DNA from: JBPCMN01 sp013695115
GTDB lineage: Bacteria > Actinomycetota > Acidimicrobiia > IMCC26256 > JACDBD01
Direction of reading: 5' to 3'
Assembly: GCA_051002235.1 (NCBI GenBank)
Contig: JBPCMN010000005.1
Location: forward strand, 28,877 to 92,876
Length of the DNA stretch: 64,000 nucleotides
In this document: in pieces, positions 1 through 8,647 of the stretch
Numbering within the stretch: position 1 is the stretch's first letter
How the letters are laid out: each line of letters begins with the position of its first letter
Program-made: the position numbers and the translations under genes
The notes under the pieces: generated by a model
Databases searched by the model: none
Told to the model about the DNA's origin: nothing
The model's input: the letters and a program-made list of their open reading frames with translations, nothing else

Positions 1-111
1 GAGCTCGTCGATCAACTGCGAGCTCTGGGCGTTCGCGACCTCGGGCCGGTCGAGCGTGATGGTCGCGACCGGCCCGTCGACCTCGTAGCGGACAGTCCGG
101 GACACGGGCAC
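1..111 (-). CDS. Enoyl-CoA hydratase/isomerase family protein, N-terminal fragment
   Basis: Only the first 37 codons are inside the window; the gene runs off the left edge. The reverse strand reads GTG then a segment YEVDGPVATITLDRP followed by EVANA, the usual first beta strands of the crotonase fold, which hydrates or isomerises enoyl-CoA esters. Start is GTG at 111 or the in-frame GTG at 105; no ribosome site is visible. It lies 8 nt after the stop of the upstream VOC gene on the same strand, so the two are probably co-transcribed with the acyl-CoA dehydrogenase further upstream. The family call rests on the short N-terminus only. Confidence 0.65.
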   Translation of the reverse strand, partial: MPVSRTVRYEVDGPVATITLDRPEVANAQSSQLIDEL

Positions 112-119
112 GTGGCTGC

Positions 120-482
120 CTAGCTGTCCTGCTGGAACTCGATCGTGTTCCCCGCCGGGTCGGTCACGAAGACCTGCGCGCCGCGCCCCTCGCCGATGCG
201 GAAATAATCGACGCCCGCTTCTTCGAGGTCGGCCACCGCGGCGTCGAGGTTGTCGACCGCCAGGCAGTAGTGGTTGCCGATCGGGTCGATGCCCGTGCCC
301 ATCGGCGCGGCGTCGATCAGGTGCACCTGGCTGCCCGGCCCGGCCTCGAGCCAGCAGCCGTCGACGCCGAGGTCGGGGCGGGGCGCGACCGGCAGCCCGA
401 GCACGTCGGTGTAGAAGCGCCGGGTGTCGTCGTGCTTGCCGGCTGTGTTCACGCTCGCGTGGTGGATGCGGGTGACTTTCAT
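120..482 (-). CDS. VOC (glyoxalase-fold) family protein
   Basis: A 120-residue protein of the vicinal-oxygen-chelate fold. It has the typical opening KVTRIHHASVNT, the FYTDVLGLP helix, a central GNHYCLAVDNLDAAV segment and the closing DPAGNTIEF strand carrying a likely metal-ligand Glu. H8, the His in GNHYC and that Glu could form the metal site. The substrate cannot be told from sequence; these proteins range from glyoxalases to methylmalonyl-CoA epimerases and dioxygenases. ATG at 482 was chosen over further upstream starts because it directly precedes the conserved first strand. It sits 10 nt downstream of an acyl-CoA dehydrogenase gene in the same direction. Confidence 0.8.
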   Translation of the reverse strand: MKVTRIHHASVNTAGKHDDTRRFYTDVLGLPVAPRPDLGVDGCWLEAGPGSQVHLIDAAPMGTGIDPIGNHYCLAVDNLDAAVADLEEAGVDYFRIGEGRGAQVFVTDPAGNTIEFQQDS

Positions 483-492
483 GGGATGCACG

Positions 493-1677
493 CTACCGCT
501 TGGGTTCGCGGGGGAGGGCGAGCACACGCTCGCCGATGATGTTGCGCTGGATCTCGTTGGCGCCGGCCCAGATCGACGACGCCTGGTAATAGAGCCACGA
601 GCGCTGCCAGCTGCCGTCACCGGGGTTGTCATCGGCGCCGCGCCACAACGGCGCGACCGGGCCGAGCACCGCCATGACCGTCTCGTGGAGGCGCTTGCTC
701 ATCTCGCTCCAATACAGCTTGAGCAGGCTGCCCTCGGGACCCGGCGCCTCGCCCCGGGCGAGCCGCGACAGCGAGCGCCAGTTGTGCAGCTGGAACAGGC
801 GCACCTCGACGTAAGCCTGGGCGAGGCGGGGACCGAGGCGGTCGTCGTCGTAGGCGTCCGACTCGAGCGCGAGCCGCAGTAGCTCCTCGACCAGCTGGAT
901 GTGGATCACCAGCTGGCGGGGGTTGATGCCGCGCTCGTGCGAGAGGGTGGAGTTGGCCACCCGCCACCCTTCGTGCTCAGGCCCGATCAGCTGCTCCCGG
1001 GGCACGAAGACGTCGGTGAAGAACACCTCGTTGAACTCGGCCTCGTCCGTGATCTGGCGCAGCGGACGGACCTCGACCCCGGGGGCGCGCATGTCGACGA
1101 CGAGGTACGAGATCCCCTGTTGCTTCGGGACGTCCGGGTTGGTGCGGGCGAGGCAGACACCCCAGTCGGCGAATTGGGCGTAGCTCGTCCACACCTTCTG
1201 GCCGTTCAGGAGCCAGCCCCCCTCGGACGGCGTCGCCCGGGTCGATACCGCCGCCAGGTCGCTGCCCGCGCCCGGTTCGCTGAACAGCTGACACCACAAC
1301 TGGTCGGCCGAAAGGATGCTCGACAGCCAGCGTTGCTTCTGCTCGTCGGTGCCGTGGGCGAGCAGCGTCGGGCCGACGAGGTTGATGCCGATCCGGCCGA
1401 CCAGCTCGGGGGCGCGGGCACGGGCGAGCTCCTCGGTGACGAGGAAGTGCTCGACAGGTCCCGCTCCCCGGCCGCCGTACTCTTCCGGCCACGCGACCCC
1501 GACCCAACGACCCGCGGCGAGCTTCGCCTGCCACTCGCGTCCGAACGCGACCTCCTCGGCCAGGTCGTCGAAGCGGGGAGGGAGCCCCCGCCCGTACTCC
1601 CACGGCAGGTGCGCGCGCAGCCAGGCGCGGACCTCGTCGCGCAGCGCGGCTTCCTCGACCGTGGCGGTGAGGTCCAT
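493..1677 (-). CDS. Acyl-CoA dehydrogenase family protein (FadE-like)
   Basis: A 394-residue flavoprotein that introduces a double bond into an acyl-CoA. The substrate is unknown. Visible features are the N-terminal helical domain, the LFSEPGAGSDLA flavin/substrate loop at residues 131-142, the NGQKVWTS strand, and the C-terminal signature ANEIQRNIIGERVLALP. The length is normal for the family. ATG at 1677 is the only good start. It heads a short leftward operon with a VOC protein and an enoyl-CoA hydratase, so it probably serves a beta-oxidation-like route. A divergent hotdog gene starts 26 nt away, so the two likely share a promoter region. Confidence 0.92.
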   Translation of the reverse strand: MDLTATVEEAALRDEVRAWLRAHLPWEYGRGLPPRFDDLAEEVAFGREWQAKLAAGRWVGVAWPEEYGGRGAGPVEHFLVTEELARARAPELVGRIGINLVGPTLLAHGTDEQKQRWLSSILSADQLWCQLFSEPGAGSDLAAVSTRATPSEGGWLLNGQKVWTSYAQFADWGVCLARTNPDVPKQQGISYLVVDMRAPGVEVRPLRQITDEAEFNEVFFTDVFVPREQLIGPEHEGWRVANSTLSHERGINPRQLVIHIQLVEELLRLALESDAYDDDRLGPRLAQAYVEVRLFQLHNWRSLSRLARGEAPGPEGSLLKLYWSEMSKRLHETVMAVLGPVAPLWRGADDNPGDGSWQRSWLYYQASSIWAGANEIQRNIIGERVLALPREPKR

Positions 1678-1703
1678 CGCGGCGCAGGGTAGCGTCGGCG
1701 CCC

Positions 1704-2417
1704 GTGACCGAGACCATCGTCATCGATCGCCGCTTCTGCGGTCCCCCCGACAGCGGCAACGGCGGCTACGCCTGTGGGGCGGTGGCGGCGATGGTCGGCA
1801 ACCCTGCCGTTGTGACGTTGCGGCAACCGCCCTCGCTCGACACGCCGCTCCGAGTGGAGCGGAACGGCGACGGCGTGCAGGCCTTCGACGGTGACGAGCT
1901 GGTGGCCGAGGGGTCTGCTGCCGAGCGTGTCGACCTCGAGGTCCCGACCCCGATCGCTTTCGAGGAGGCGAAGACGGCCGCCGAAGGGTCGTGGATCCGC
2001 TCGACGCCCGAACGGCACGCGTTCCCGACGTGCTTCGTGTGCGGACCGGACCGCGAGCCGGGTGACGGCCTCCGCGTCTTCGTCGGACCGGTCAGCGGAC
2101 GCCCCGGCCTGCGCGCAGCGCCGTGGGTGCCCGATGCATCGATCGAGGTCGACGGCATGGTCCCGCCGGTGTTCGTCTGGTCGGTGCTCGACTGCGCCGG
2201 CGGCATCGGCGCCGATTTCTCCAAGCAGGATCCCCATGTCTTGGGACGCATGACTGCCGACGTGCAGCGTCCGGTCGCCGTAGAGGAGCGCTGTGTCGCC
2301 GTCGGCTGGCGGATCGGTGTCGACGGCCGCAAGCTCGACGCCGGTTCGGTGATCTTCGACGCCGCCGGAGACGTCATCGGCGCCGCTCGGGCGACCTGGA
2401 TCCGATTGAACGCGTAG
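1704..2417 (+). CDS. Hotdog-fold thioesterase-like protein
   Basis: A 237-residue protein with two weak hotdog halves. The first begins with IDRRFCGPPDSGNGGY and the second contains FVWSVLDCAGGIGA, a typical hotdog helix, followed by VAVGWRIGVDGRKLDAGSVI strands. The middle motif FPTCFVCGPDREPGDGLRV recurs in uncharacterised actinobacterial acyl-CoA thioesterase-like proteins. Start is GTG at 1704; a TAGCGT -10 box ends 8 nt upstream, suggesting a near-leaderless mRNA. It lies between divergent and convergent acyl-CoA dehydrogenase genes, consistent with a role in acyl-CoA turnover. No biochemical substrate can be assigned. Confidence 0.7.
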   Translation: MTETIVIDRRFCGPPDSGNGGYACGAVAAMVGNPAVVTLRQPPSLDTPLRVERNGDGVQAFDGDELVAEGSAAERVDLEVPTPIAFEEAKTAAEGSWIRSTPERHAFPTCFVCGPDREPGDGLRVFVGPVSGRPGLRAAPWVPDASIEVDGMVPPVFVWSVLDCAGGIGADFSKQDPHVLGRMTADVQRPVAVEERCVAVGWRIGVDGRKLDAGSVIFDAAGDVIGAARATWIRLNA

Positions 2418-2420
2418 CGG

Positions 2421-3629
2421 TCAGCTCCGGGGTACCTCGCTCCAGGGGAGGTTCTTGTCGGTGCGGGGCTCACCCGGCAGCCCGAGCACGCGCTCACCCA
2501 GGATGTTGCGGAGGATCTCGGACGTGCCGCCCTCGATGGAGTAGGCGCGCGAGCGCAGGAACATCTTGCGGGGATCGAGCCCGCCGGTGAGCGCCGACTC
2601 CTCCGGCCGCACCATCTCGTAGCTCGGGTACAGCAGTGCCTCGGTGCCGAGCACGTCGGCGCAGAGCTCGTAGATGTGCTTGTTGACCTCGGCGAACGAG
2701 AGCTTGGCCACGGATCCCTCGGGGCCGGCCGCGCCCGCCTTGCGGTTGGCGGTCGCCCGGGCGTTCGTGAGTCGGAGCACCTCTGCTTCGATCCAGGCCC
2801 GTGCCATCCGGTCGCGCAGCACCGGGTCGTGGCGCTCGGGGTGCTCACGCCACACCTTGAGCGCGTCGGCGATGGGCCCGGTGTCGCGCGCCGCCACCGC
2901 GCCGCCGATCGTGACCCGCTCGTTCATGAGCGTCGTCAGCGATACCCGCCAGCCGTCTCCGAGATCACCGATCCGGTCGGCCTCCGGAACGCGCACGTCG
3001 GTCAGGTACACCTCGTTGAACTCGGCCTCGCCGGTGATCTGGCGCAGCGGGCGCACGTCGACGCCGGGGGAGTGCATGTCGAGGGCGAAGTAGGTCAGGC
3101 CGCGGTGCTTGGGCGCGTCGGGGTCGGTGCGGGAGACCAGCATTCCCCGGTCGGCGGCGTGCGCCAGCGTGTTCCACACCTTCTGCCCGTTGACCACCCA
3201 CTCGTCGCCGTCGCGGATCGCCCGGGTGGAGAGACCGGCGAGGTCGGAGCCGGCGCCGGGCTCGCTGAAGAGCTGGCACCAGATCTCCTCGCCCGTGAAC
3301 AGCGGCCGCAGGCGGGCGCGCTTCAGCTCGTCGCTGCCGTGGGTGACGATGGTCGGAGCGGCGAGGAACATCCCGAAGCCGTTCTTGCCGACGGCCTCGT
3401 AGTCGAAGCCGGCCTCGCGGATGCGGTGGTCGACGACGCGTTGGAGCTCCGGCGCCAACCCGAGGCCGCCGAAGCCGACCGGGAACCACACCCACGCCAG
3501 CCCGAGGTCGTATTGCGCGCCGCGCAGCTCGACCGGGTCGCTCGACGTCGGGGGATGCGCGGCGAGTAGCTCGTCGACCCGCGACGTGACCCGGTCGGCA
3601 CCGGCATCAACGCGTGTGGTCACGGCCAT
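2421..3629 (-). CDS. Acyl-CoA dehydrogenase family protein (FadE-like)
   Basis: A 402-residue acyl-CoA dehydrogenase. The flavin loop LFSEPGAGSDLA begins near residue 120, followed by VVNGQKVWNTLAH and the FNEVYLTDVRVP strand. The C-terminus carries IEGGTSEILRNILGERVLGLPGEP. The first helical part is short, which fits the large-subunit type of actinobacterial heteromeric FadE enzymes. The open frame extends upstream on this strand, but only the ATG at 3629 gives a normal-length protein. It is divergent from another acyl-CoA dehydrogenase at 3652 with 22 nt between them. The pair could be two subunits of one alpha2beta2 enzyme, as in mycobacterial steroid side-chain degradation, but that is inference. 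Confidence 0.92.
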   Translation of the reverse strand: MAVTTRVDAGADRVTSRVDELLAAHPPTSSDPVELRGAQYDLGLAWVWFPVGFGGLGLAPELQRVVDHRIREAGFDYEAVGKNGFGMFLAAPTIVTHGSDELKRARLRPLFTGEEIWCQLFSEPGAGSDLAGLSTRAIRDGDEWVVNGQKVWNTLAHAADRGMLVSRTDPDAPKHRGLTYFALDMHSPGVDVRPLRQITGEAEFNEVYLTDVRVPEADRIGDLGDGWRVSLTTLMNERVTIGGAVAARDTGPIADALKVWREHPERHDPVLRDRMARAWIEAEVLRLTNARATANRKAGAAGPEGSVAKLSFAEVNKHIYELCADVLGTEALLYPSYEMVRPEESALTGGLDPRKMFLRSRAYSIEGGTSEILRNILGERVLGLPGEPRTDKNLPWSEVPRS

Positions 3630-3651
3630 GCGTTCAGCGTAACCTCGCCCC

Positions 3652-4740
3652 GTGAACTTCGACTTGTCCGACGACCAGCTCGCCCTGCGCGCCGGCGCGC
3701 GCGAGCTGCTCGACGGGCTGGCTTCGACCACGCAGGTGCGCGCGGTCGTCGAGGCCGGCGGTGGCTTCGACGCCCAGCTGTGGAAGGCGATGGTCGAGCA
3801 GGGCTGGGCCGGCATCGAGCTCCCGGAGGCGGCGGGCGGCCTCGGCCTCGGCGCGGTCGAGGTAGCGGTGTTGCTCGAGGAGGTCGGGCGGCACGCCGCG
3901 CCCGCGCCGTTCCAGTCGACCGTGCTCGCACTCGGGGTGCTCTCGAGTTCGGGCCGCGCCGACGAGGTCGAACGGCTGTTGAGCGGCGAGACGACAGGCT
4001 GCGTGGCCTGGAGCGCGCGGCCGGACGCCGTCCGCGCCGAGGGCGACGGCGCCGACTGGCAGCTCAGCGGACGACCCGACCCCACCCCGTACGCACCCTC
4101 GGCGGGGGTCGCGGTGGTCGCGGCCGAGACTCCGGACGGCTCGGGCCTGTTCGCGGTCGACCTCGACGAGATCGGCCCGCCGGCACGCGAACCGGCCATG
4201 GACCAGACCCGCGAGCTCGGCTGGCTGCACCTCGACCGTGCGCCGGCGGCACGCATCGGCGACGCCGAAGCCGTCGACGCCCTCCTCGACCGGGGCGCGG
4301 CCTACGCGTCGGCGGAGATGCTCGGCGGCGCAGGGCAGGCGATGGACATGGCGGTCGAGTACGCGAAGGAGCGGGTGCAGTTCGACCGGCCCATCGGGAG
4401 CTTCCAGGCGATCAAGCACCGTTGCGCCGACATGCTCGTCGACGTGGAGGGGATGCGCTCGAGCGCGTATTGGGCGGCGTGGTGCATCGGCGCGGGCGAC
4501 GCCGACGCGTCGCTGGCGGCGTCCACCGCCAAGGTCTGGTGCTCGGACGCGTCCCGCCGCGTCATGGCCTCCGCCCTCCAGGTGCACGGCGGGATCGGCT
4601 TCACGTGGGAGCACGACCTCCACCTCTTCCTCAAGCGCGCCCAGCTCGACCAGCTGACTTTCGGCGACGCGTCGTTCCATCGGGCTCGACTCGCCGCGCT
4701 GCTGCGTCCGCGCGTCGAGGCGGGCGAGAGCGTCATCTAG
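3652..4740 (+). CDS. Acyl-CoA dehydrogenase family protein, small-subunit type
   Basis: A 362-residue member with an acyl-CoA dehydrogenase fold: N-terminal LSDDQLALRAGARELLD, middle-domain residues much degraded (no SEPGAGSD loop; WSARPDAVRAEGDG lies in its place), and a C-terminal helical domain with YAKERVQFDRPIGSFQAIKH and ALQVHGGIGFTWEHDLHLFLKRA. Loss of the flavin loop is typical of the non-catalytic or half-site subunit of heteromeric FadE complexes. GTG at 3652 follows a TAACCT -10 box by 6 nt, implying a leaderless transcript. It is divergent from a partner-like dehydrogenase and followed 5 nt later by a lipoprotein gene. Confidence 0.9.
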   Translation: MNFDLSDDQLALRAGARELLDGLASTTQVRAVVEAGGGFDAQLWKAMVEQGWAGIELPEAAGGLGLGAVEVAVLLEEVGRHAAPAPFQSTVLALGVLSSSGRADEVERLLSGETTGCVAWSARPDAVRAEGDGADWQLSGRPDPTPYAPSAGVAVVAAETPDGSGLFAVDLDEIGPPAREPAMDQTRELGWLHLDRAPAARIGDAEAVDALLDRGAAYASAEMLGGAGQAMDMAVEYAKERVQFDRPIGSFQAIKHRCADMLVDVEGMRSSAYWAAWCIGAGDADASLAASTAKVWCSDASRRVMASALQVHGGIGFTWEHDLHLFLKRAQLDQLTFGDASFHRARLAALLRPRVEAGESVI

Positions 4741-4745
4741 GTCGC

Positions 4746-5789
4746 ATGCGCCGCGCTTCGTTCCCCGTCGCCGCCGGTTCGGTGCTCGCGCTGGCGTTGG
4801 CCGCGTGCGGCGGAGGCGGCGGGAAGCCCGAGGCCTATCCGCTCGACGACACGCTGCGGGTGAACGAGATCCAGCTGCTCAACTCGCACAACAGCTACCA
4901 CCTGCGACCGACCGTGCCGCTGCCGCCGTTCATCTACGACCCGGTCGACTACACCCATCCGCCGCTCGACCAGCAGCTCGACAACGAGGGCATCCGCGGC
5001 TTCGAGCTCGACGTGTTCAACGGCCCCGACGGGCTGCCGGTCGCCCACACGCCGGTCATCGACGCCGAGACCAACTGCACTCCTTTCGAGGAGTGCCTGC
5101 GGGTGATCAAGGCGTGGTCGGACGCGCACCCGGGCCACGCGCCCCTCTTCGTGCTCGTCGAGCCGAAGAACCAGAACATCGTCCTCGAGCCGCTGTTCCA
5201 CGACTTCGACGGGCCGGCACTCCGACGCCTCGACGACGCCATCACCTCGGTGCTCCAGCCGAGCGACATCCTGACGCCCGACGAAGTCCGCGGCGACGCT
5301 CCGACGCTGCGCGACGCGGTACGCGACCGCGGCTGGCCGACGCTCGAGTCGGCGCGGGGGAAGATCGTGCTGGTCCTGCTCAAGGGCGACCCCGAGCGGT
5401 CCCTGTACCTGGAGGGTCGCCCGTCGCTCGAGGGCGCGCCGATGTTCGTGACCGCCGAGGAGGATGCTCCGTCGGCGGCGTTCATCAAGATCGACGAGCC
5501 CGACGACCCGCGGATCCCGCGCCTCGTGCGCGAGAACTTCATCGTCCGCACCCGGGCGGATGCCGACGTGGTGGAGGCGCGCGCGAACGACGTGACCCGT
5601 CGTGACGTCGCCCTGAGCAGCGGCGCTCAGATCGTGAGCACCGACTTTCCCGTGCCCGACCCCGTGATCAGCGCTGAGTACTCGGTGCAGCTTCCCGGCG
5701 GTAAGCCGGGGCGCTGCAATCCGCTGAAGGCGCCGAAGGACTGTCGCCCGGTGGACGTCGAGAACCCCGAGCACCTGAAGAAGCGCTGA
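4746..5789 (+). CDS. Calcium-dependent phosphoinositide phospholipase C-like lipoprotein
   Basis: A 347-residue secreted lipoprotein. The signal peptide ends in a lipobox LALAAC with the acylated Cys at residue 21. The mature part has the TIM-barrel PLC-like motifs: LLNSHNSYH with the first catalytic His, GIRGFELDVFN with acidic ligands, and VAHTPVID with the second His. This matches the family that cleaves phosphoinositides or other phosphodiester lipids outside the cell. ATG at 4746 lies 5 nt after the preceding stop, so it is probably co-transcribed with the acyl-CoA dehydrogenase. Its substrate in this organism is unknown. Confidence 0.82.
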   Translation: MRRASFPVAAGSVLALALAACGGGGGKPEAYPLDDTLRVNEIQLLNSHNSYHLRPTVPLPPFIYDPVDYTHPPLDQQLDNEGIRGFELDVFNGPDGLPVAHTPVIDAETNCTPFEECLRVIKAWSDAHPGHAPLFVLVEPKNQNIVLEPLFHDFDGPALRRLDDAITSVLQPSDILTPDEVRGDAPTLRDAVRDRGWPTLESARGKIVLVLLKGDPERSLYLEGRPSLEGAPMFVTAEEDAPSAAFIKIDEPDDPRIPRLVRENFIVRTRADADVVEARANDVTRRDVALSSGAQIVSTDFPVPDPVISAEYSVQLPGGKPGRCNPLKAPKDCRPVDVENPEHLKKR

Positions 5790-5804
5790 GACGCCTCTCT
5801 CCTG

Positions 5805-5875
5805 GTCGCACTCGCTCGCCGGCCGGGCCAATCCCCGAAGAGCTGGCCGGCCGGCGTCCTCGCCTGCGGCTCGGA
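5805..5875 (-). repeat. Dispersed palindromic element, second-type core
   Basis: This 108-nt space between two convergent genes holds an inverted repeat. Read on the minus strand, GGCCGGCCAGC and GGCCCGGCC flank a short loop containing GGGGAT, followed by GGCGAGCGAG. The same arms and a similar loop (GCGGAT) recur in the element inside the molybdopterin oxidoreductase gene at 18.55 kb. It may also act as a transcription barrier between the convergent genes. No T tract is present. Confidence 0.55.
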
Positions 5876-5897
5876 CCGCTCGCCGCTCCCGCACAAT

Positions 5898-7412
5898 TCA
5901 CGGGTCTCGTCGGTGGATGGCACCTCTGTCTTCATCTGCTCGTCGGGCGAGCTCCGCCCGGTCGGGCTTGCCTGCCGCCATGACCGGGAGCGCGTCGACC
6001 TGCACCACCCGCTCGGGCGTCTTGTAGCGGGCCAGGCCCCGCTGCTCGAACCAGCGCCGGCACTCCTCGACGTCGAACGGCGCGGTGGCGACGACGAACG
6101 CGCAGACCCGCTCACCCAGCCGCTCGTCGGGATAGCCGACGGCCACGGCCTGGCGGACGGAGGGATGGGCCTCGAGCGCGCCCTCAACCTCGGCGGCGGC
6201 GATGTTCTCGCCACCCCGGATGATGACGTCTTTCATGCGCCCGACGATCGTGAGCCAGCCGTCGTCGTCGACGCGAGCGAGGTCACCGGTACGGAACCAC
6301 CCCCGGCTGAGCGCGGCGCGGGTCTGCTCGGGGTCGGCGTACCCGACGAACAGCTCGGGTCCCCGCAGCCAGAGCTCGCCGCCCTCGGAGGTGCGCATCT
6401 CGAGGAACGGTGAGGTCGCGCGCCCGTCGGTCTCGCGCGCCCGCTCGACGCTGTCGTCGGGGGTGGAGGTCGTGACCGTCGGCGCCTCGGTCGACCCGTA
6501 CGTGCGCTTCACCCGGCACTCGAGGGTCGTGCTCGCTCGTTCGACGAACGCGGGCGTGACGCCGGCGCCGCCGCTGGAAACCAGTCGCAGGGACTCGACC
6601 CGGGACGCCGAGAAGCCGGTCCCGTCCATCAGCGCCACGAAGAACGTGGGCGGTCCGATCATGAACGTGATCCGCTCGCGCTCGATGGTGGCGAGCGCGT
6701 CCTCCGGGTCCCACTGCGCCATCAGCACCGCCCGCATGGGCAGCACGCCGGGGATCTGCACCGCGTTCAGCAGGCCGGACACGTGCGCGAGCGGCGCCGG
6801 CATCAGGATGGAGTCGGCGGGCGTCAGCCGGTGGGCCTGCGCCATCACCCGGGCCTTGTACGCCAGGCCCCGCTGGGTGTGCAGCGCCGCCTTGGGACCA
6901 CCGGTGGAGCCGGAGGTGAACAGCACCACCGCGAGGTCGCTGGGGCGCGCCGCCGAGCGGGTCACCGGACGTCCCTCGAGCAGCTCGGGGAAGGTGGCTG
7001 ACGGCCCGCGGAGGTCGTCGGGGGCGAGCCACACCTTGGGTTCCAGCACTCCGACCATCGCCTCGACGTCGGCGGGGCCCGCCTGGTGGTGCACCGGGCC
7101 GGCGATCGCGCCCAGCCGCCAGCACGCCCTATAGAGAAGGACAACCTCGTGCCAGTTCGGCGCCTGCCAGGCGACCACGTCGCGGCGCCGGACCCCCGCG
7201 GCCCGGAGTCCTCCGGCCAGCGCCGCCACCCGCGCTTCGAGCTCAGCCCCGTCGAGACGCACGCCGGCGGACTCGTCGACCAGCAACTCGCCGGTCGCCC
7301 CCGCGGCGGCGTCGGTCACGAGCGCGTCGAGCGACGGGATGTCCCACGGCCCGCCGGGCGCGAGGTAGTCGCGAGCCCGCGGGTGCCGGTACGTGGGGCG
7401 TAGAGCGCTCAA
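5898..7412 (-). CDS. AMP-binding acyl-CoA synthetase
   Basis: A 504-residue ANL-superfamily ligase that would activate a carboxylic acid to acyl-AMP and then to acyl-CoA. The P-loop VVLFTSGSTGGPKAA, the YGSTEAP motif, GWFRTGDLARVDDDGWL and the hinge VGRMKDVIIRGGENI are all present. The C-terminal Lys region reads MAAGKPDR. The proposed start is TTG at 7412, which overlaps the stop of the upstream acyl-CoA dehydrogenase as TTGA; no ATG or GTG fits better. The overlap shows translational coupling with the dehydrogenase, so the two probably act on the same acyl chain. The fatty or aromatic acid used is not predictable here. Confidence 0.9.
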   Translation of the reverse strand: MSALRPTYRHPRARDYLAPGGPWDIPSLDALVTDAAAGATGELLVDESAGVRLDGAELEARVAALAGGLRAAGVRRRDVVAWQAPNWHEVVLLYRACWRLGAIAGPVHHQAGPADVEAMVGVLEPKVWLAPDDLRGPSATFPELLEGRPVTRSAARPSDLAVVLFTSGSTGGPKAALHTQRGLAYKARVMAQAHRLTPADSILMPAPLAHVSGLLNAVQIPGVLPMRAVLMAQWDPEDALATIERERITFMIGPPTFFVALMDGTGFSASRVESLRLVSSGGAGVTPAFVERASTTLECRVKRTYGSTEAPTVTTSTPDDSVERARETDGRATSPFLEMRTSEGGELWLRGPELFVGYADPEQTRAALSRGWFRTGDLARVDDDGWLTIVGRMKDVIIRGGENIAAAEVEGALEAHPSVRQAVAVGYPDERLGERVCAFVVATAPFDVEECRRWFEQRGLARYKTPERVVQVDALPVMAAGKPDRAELARRADEDRGAIHRRDP

Positions 7413-8623
7413 ACGAGCGGGTTGCGCCAGCCGGGGCTGGCCGACGTCTTGCCCCGCACCACCTGCGAGCCGACGAAGTTGCGCTGGATCTCGACGGTGC
7501 CGGCGCCGATGCACAGCCCCCGGATGTCGCGGTAGGCACGCTCGACCGGGTACTCGCGGCTGTACCCGTAGCCGCCCAGCAGCTGGATGGCCTCGTCGCA
7601 TACGAACTTGGCCGCCAGGTTGGCCGCGGTCTTGGCCATGGCGGTCTCGAGCGCCGGGGGAGTCCCCTGCGGTCCCGCGAGGTGCAACGCCCGCAGGAGC
7701 AACAGCCGCGCCCCCTCCAGTTGGGTGGCCATGTCGGCCACCTTCCATTGGAGCCCCTGGAGCTCGGCGATCGGCCGACCGCCCACGGTGCGCTCGTTCA
7801 TGTACCGCACCGCGTACTCGAGCGATCCCTGCGCGGCTCCTATGCACATCGCGGCGTTCCCGCAGCGCTCGTGGTTGATGTGGGCGATGAGCGTCTTGAA
7901 CGACTCGCTGTCGGCCGGGTCGCCCGGGAGCAGCACGTCCTCGGGCGCGACGTACACGTCGTCGAACGCCAGCTCCGCCTCGCTCGTGCCCCGCAGGCCC
8001 ATCTTCACGTGGGTCCCGGCCATGGTCACGCCGTCCGACGTGAGGTCGACAACGACCGCGCCGATGCCCTTGGACCCTTCGCTCCCGGGGAACCGGCACC
8101 ACACCAGGCAGGCGGCCGCCTTGTGCCCGCCGGTGACGTAGTTCTTGTAGGCATTGAGCCGGTAGCCGTCGCCGTCAGCGGTGAGCCGGGCCCGCATGTG
8201 GTTGACCGCCGAGCCCGCCTCGGTCTCGCTGATGCCGATGCAGAACAGCCCCTCGCCCGACGCCGCCATCGGGAGCCAGCGCTCCTTCAAGGCGTCGCTC
8301 CCGAGGTGTTCGATCGCCCGGGGCGGCCCGTTGAAGATCAGTTGGGCCAGGATCGCGCTGGACACGTCGGCGCGCGCCAACTCCTCGAGGACGATCGCAG
8401 CCTCGACGTCGCCCATGCCCATCCCGCCGTACTTCTCGGTGATGGTGATGCCGAACAGGTCCGCCTTGCGGAGCGCGTCCCACGATCCCTGGGGGAACTC
8501 CTCGGTCTCGTCCCAGTGGCGCGCGTTCGGTGTCAGCTCGCGCTCGGCGACGTCGCGCGCGAGCTGACGCAACGCCTGTTGATCGTCGGTCTCGGCGAAC
8601 GGATCCGTCCCACCGGCATCCAT
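7409..8623 (-). CDS. Acyl-CoA dehydrogenase family protein
   Basis: A 404-residue dehydrogenase closest to the short/branched-chain type. It has ALRQLARDVAERELTP, EKYGGMGMGDVEAAIVLEEL, ISETEAGSAVNHM in the flavin-loop position, and LLGGYGYSREYPVERAYRDIR followed by GTVEIQRNFVG at the C-terminus. Variation in the flavin loop (ETEAGS rather than EPGAGS) is tolerated in several subfamilies. ATG at 8623 is adjacent to a 16-bp inverted repeat at 8627-8642 that also lies at the start of the divergent MFS gene, so both may answer to one repressor. The downstream ligase overlaps by 4 nt. Confidence 0.92.
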   Translation of the reverse strand: MDAGGTDPFAETDDQQALRQLARDVAERELTPNARHWDETEEFPQGSWDALRKADLFGITITEKYGGMGMGDVEAAIVLEELARADVSSAILAQLIFNGPPRAIEHLGSDALKERWLPMAASGEGLFCIGISETEAGSAVNHMRARLTADGDGYRLNAYKNYVTGGHKAAACLVWCRFPGSEGSKGIGAVVVDLTSDGVTMAGTHVKMGLRGTSEAELAFDDVYVAPEDVLLPGDPADSESFKTLIAHINHERCGNAAMCIGAAQGSLEYAVRYMNERTVGGRPIAELQGLQWKVADMATQLEGARLLLLRALHLAGPQGTPPALETAMAKTAANLAAKFVCDEAIQLLGGYGYSREYPVERAYRDIRGLCIGAGTVEIQRNFVGSQVVRGKTSASPGWRNPLV

Positions 8624-8626
8624 TTG

Positions 8627-8642
8627 CTGACAGGGTAGTCAG
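8627..8642. promoter_or_regulatory. Inverted-repeat operator CTGAC-N6-GTCAG
   Basis: A perfect 5+5 bp inverted repeat with a 6-bp spacer fills the 24-bp gap between the divergent acyl-CoA dehydrogenase and MFS genes. On the reverse strand it differs at one base from the site at 14140-14155. The size and symmetry fit a TetR-type repressor site, but the cognate regulator is unknown. Confidence 0.6.
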
Positions 8643-8647
8643 CTAGC

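Noticed and set aside
2421..4256. Long reverse-strand frame extending the acyl-CoA dehydrogenase upstream to 4256
   Set aside because: The extra part is low-complexity Ser/Ala/Arg sequence antisense to a well-conserved dehydrogenase. GC-rich codon bias keeps this frame open by chance.
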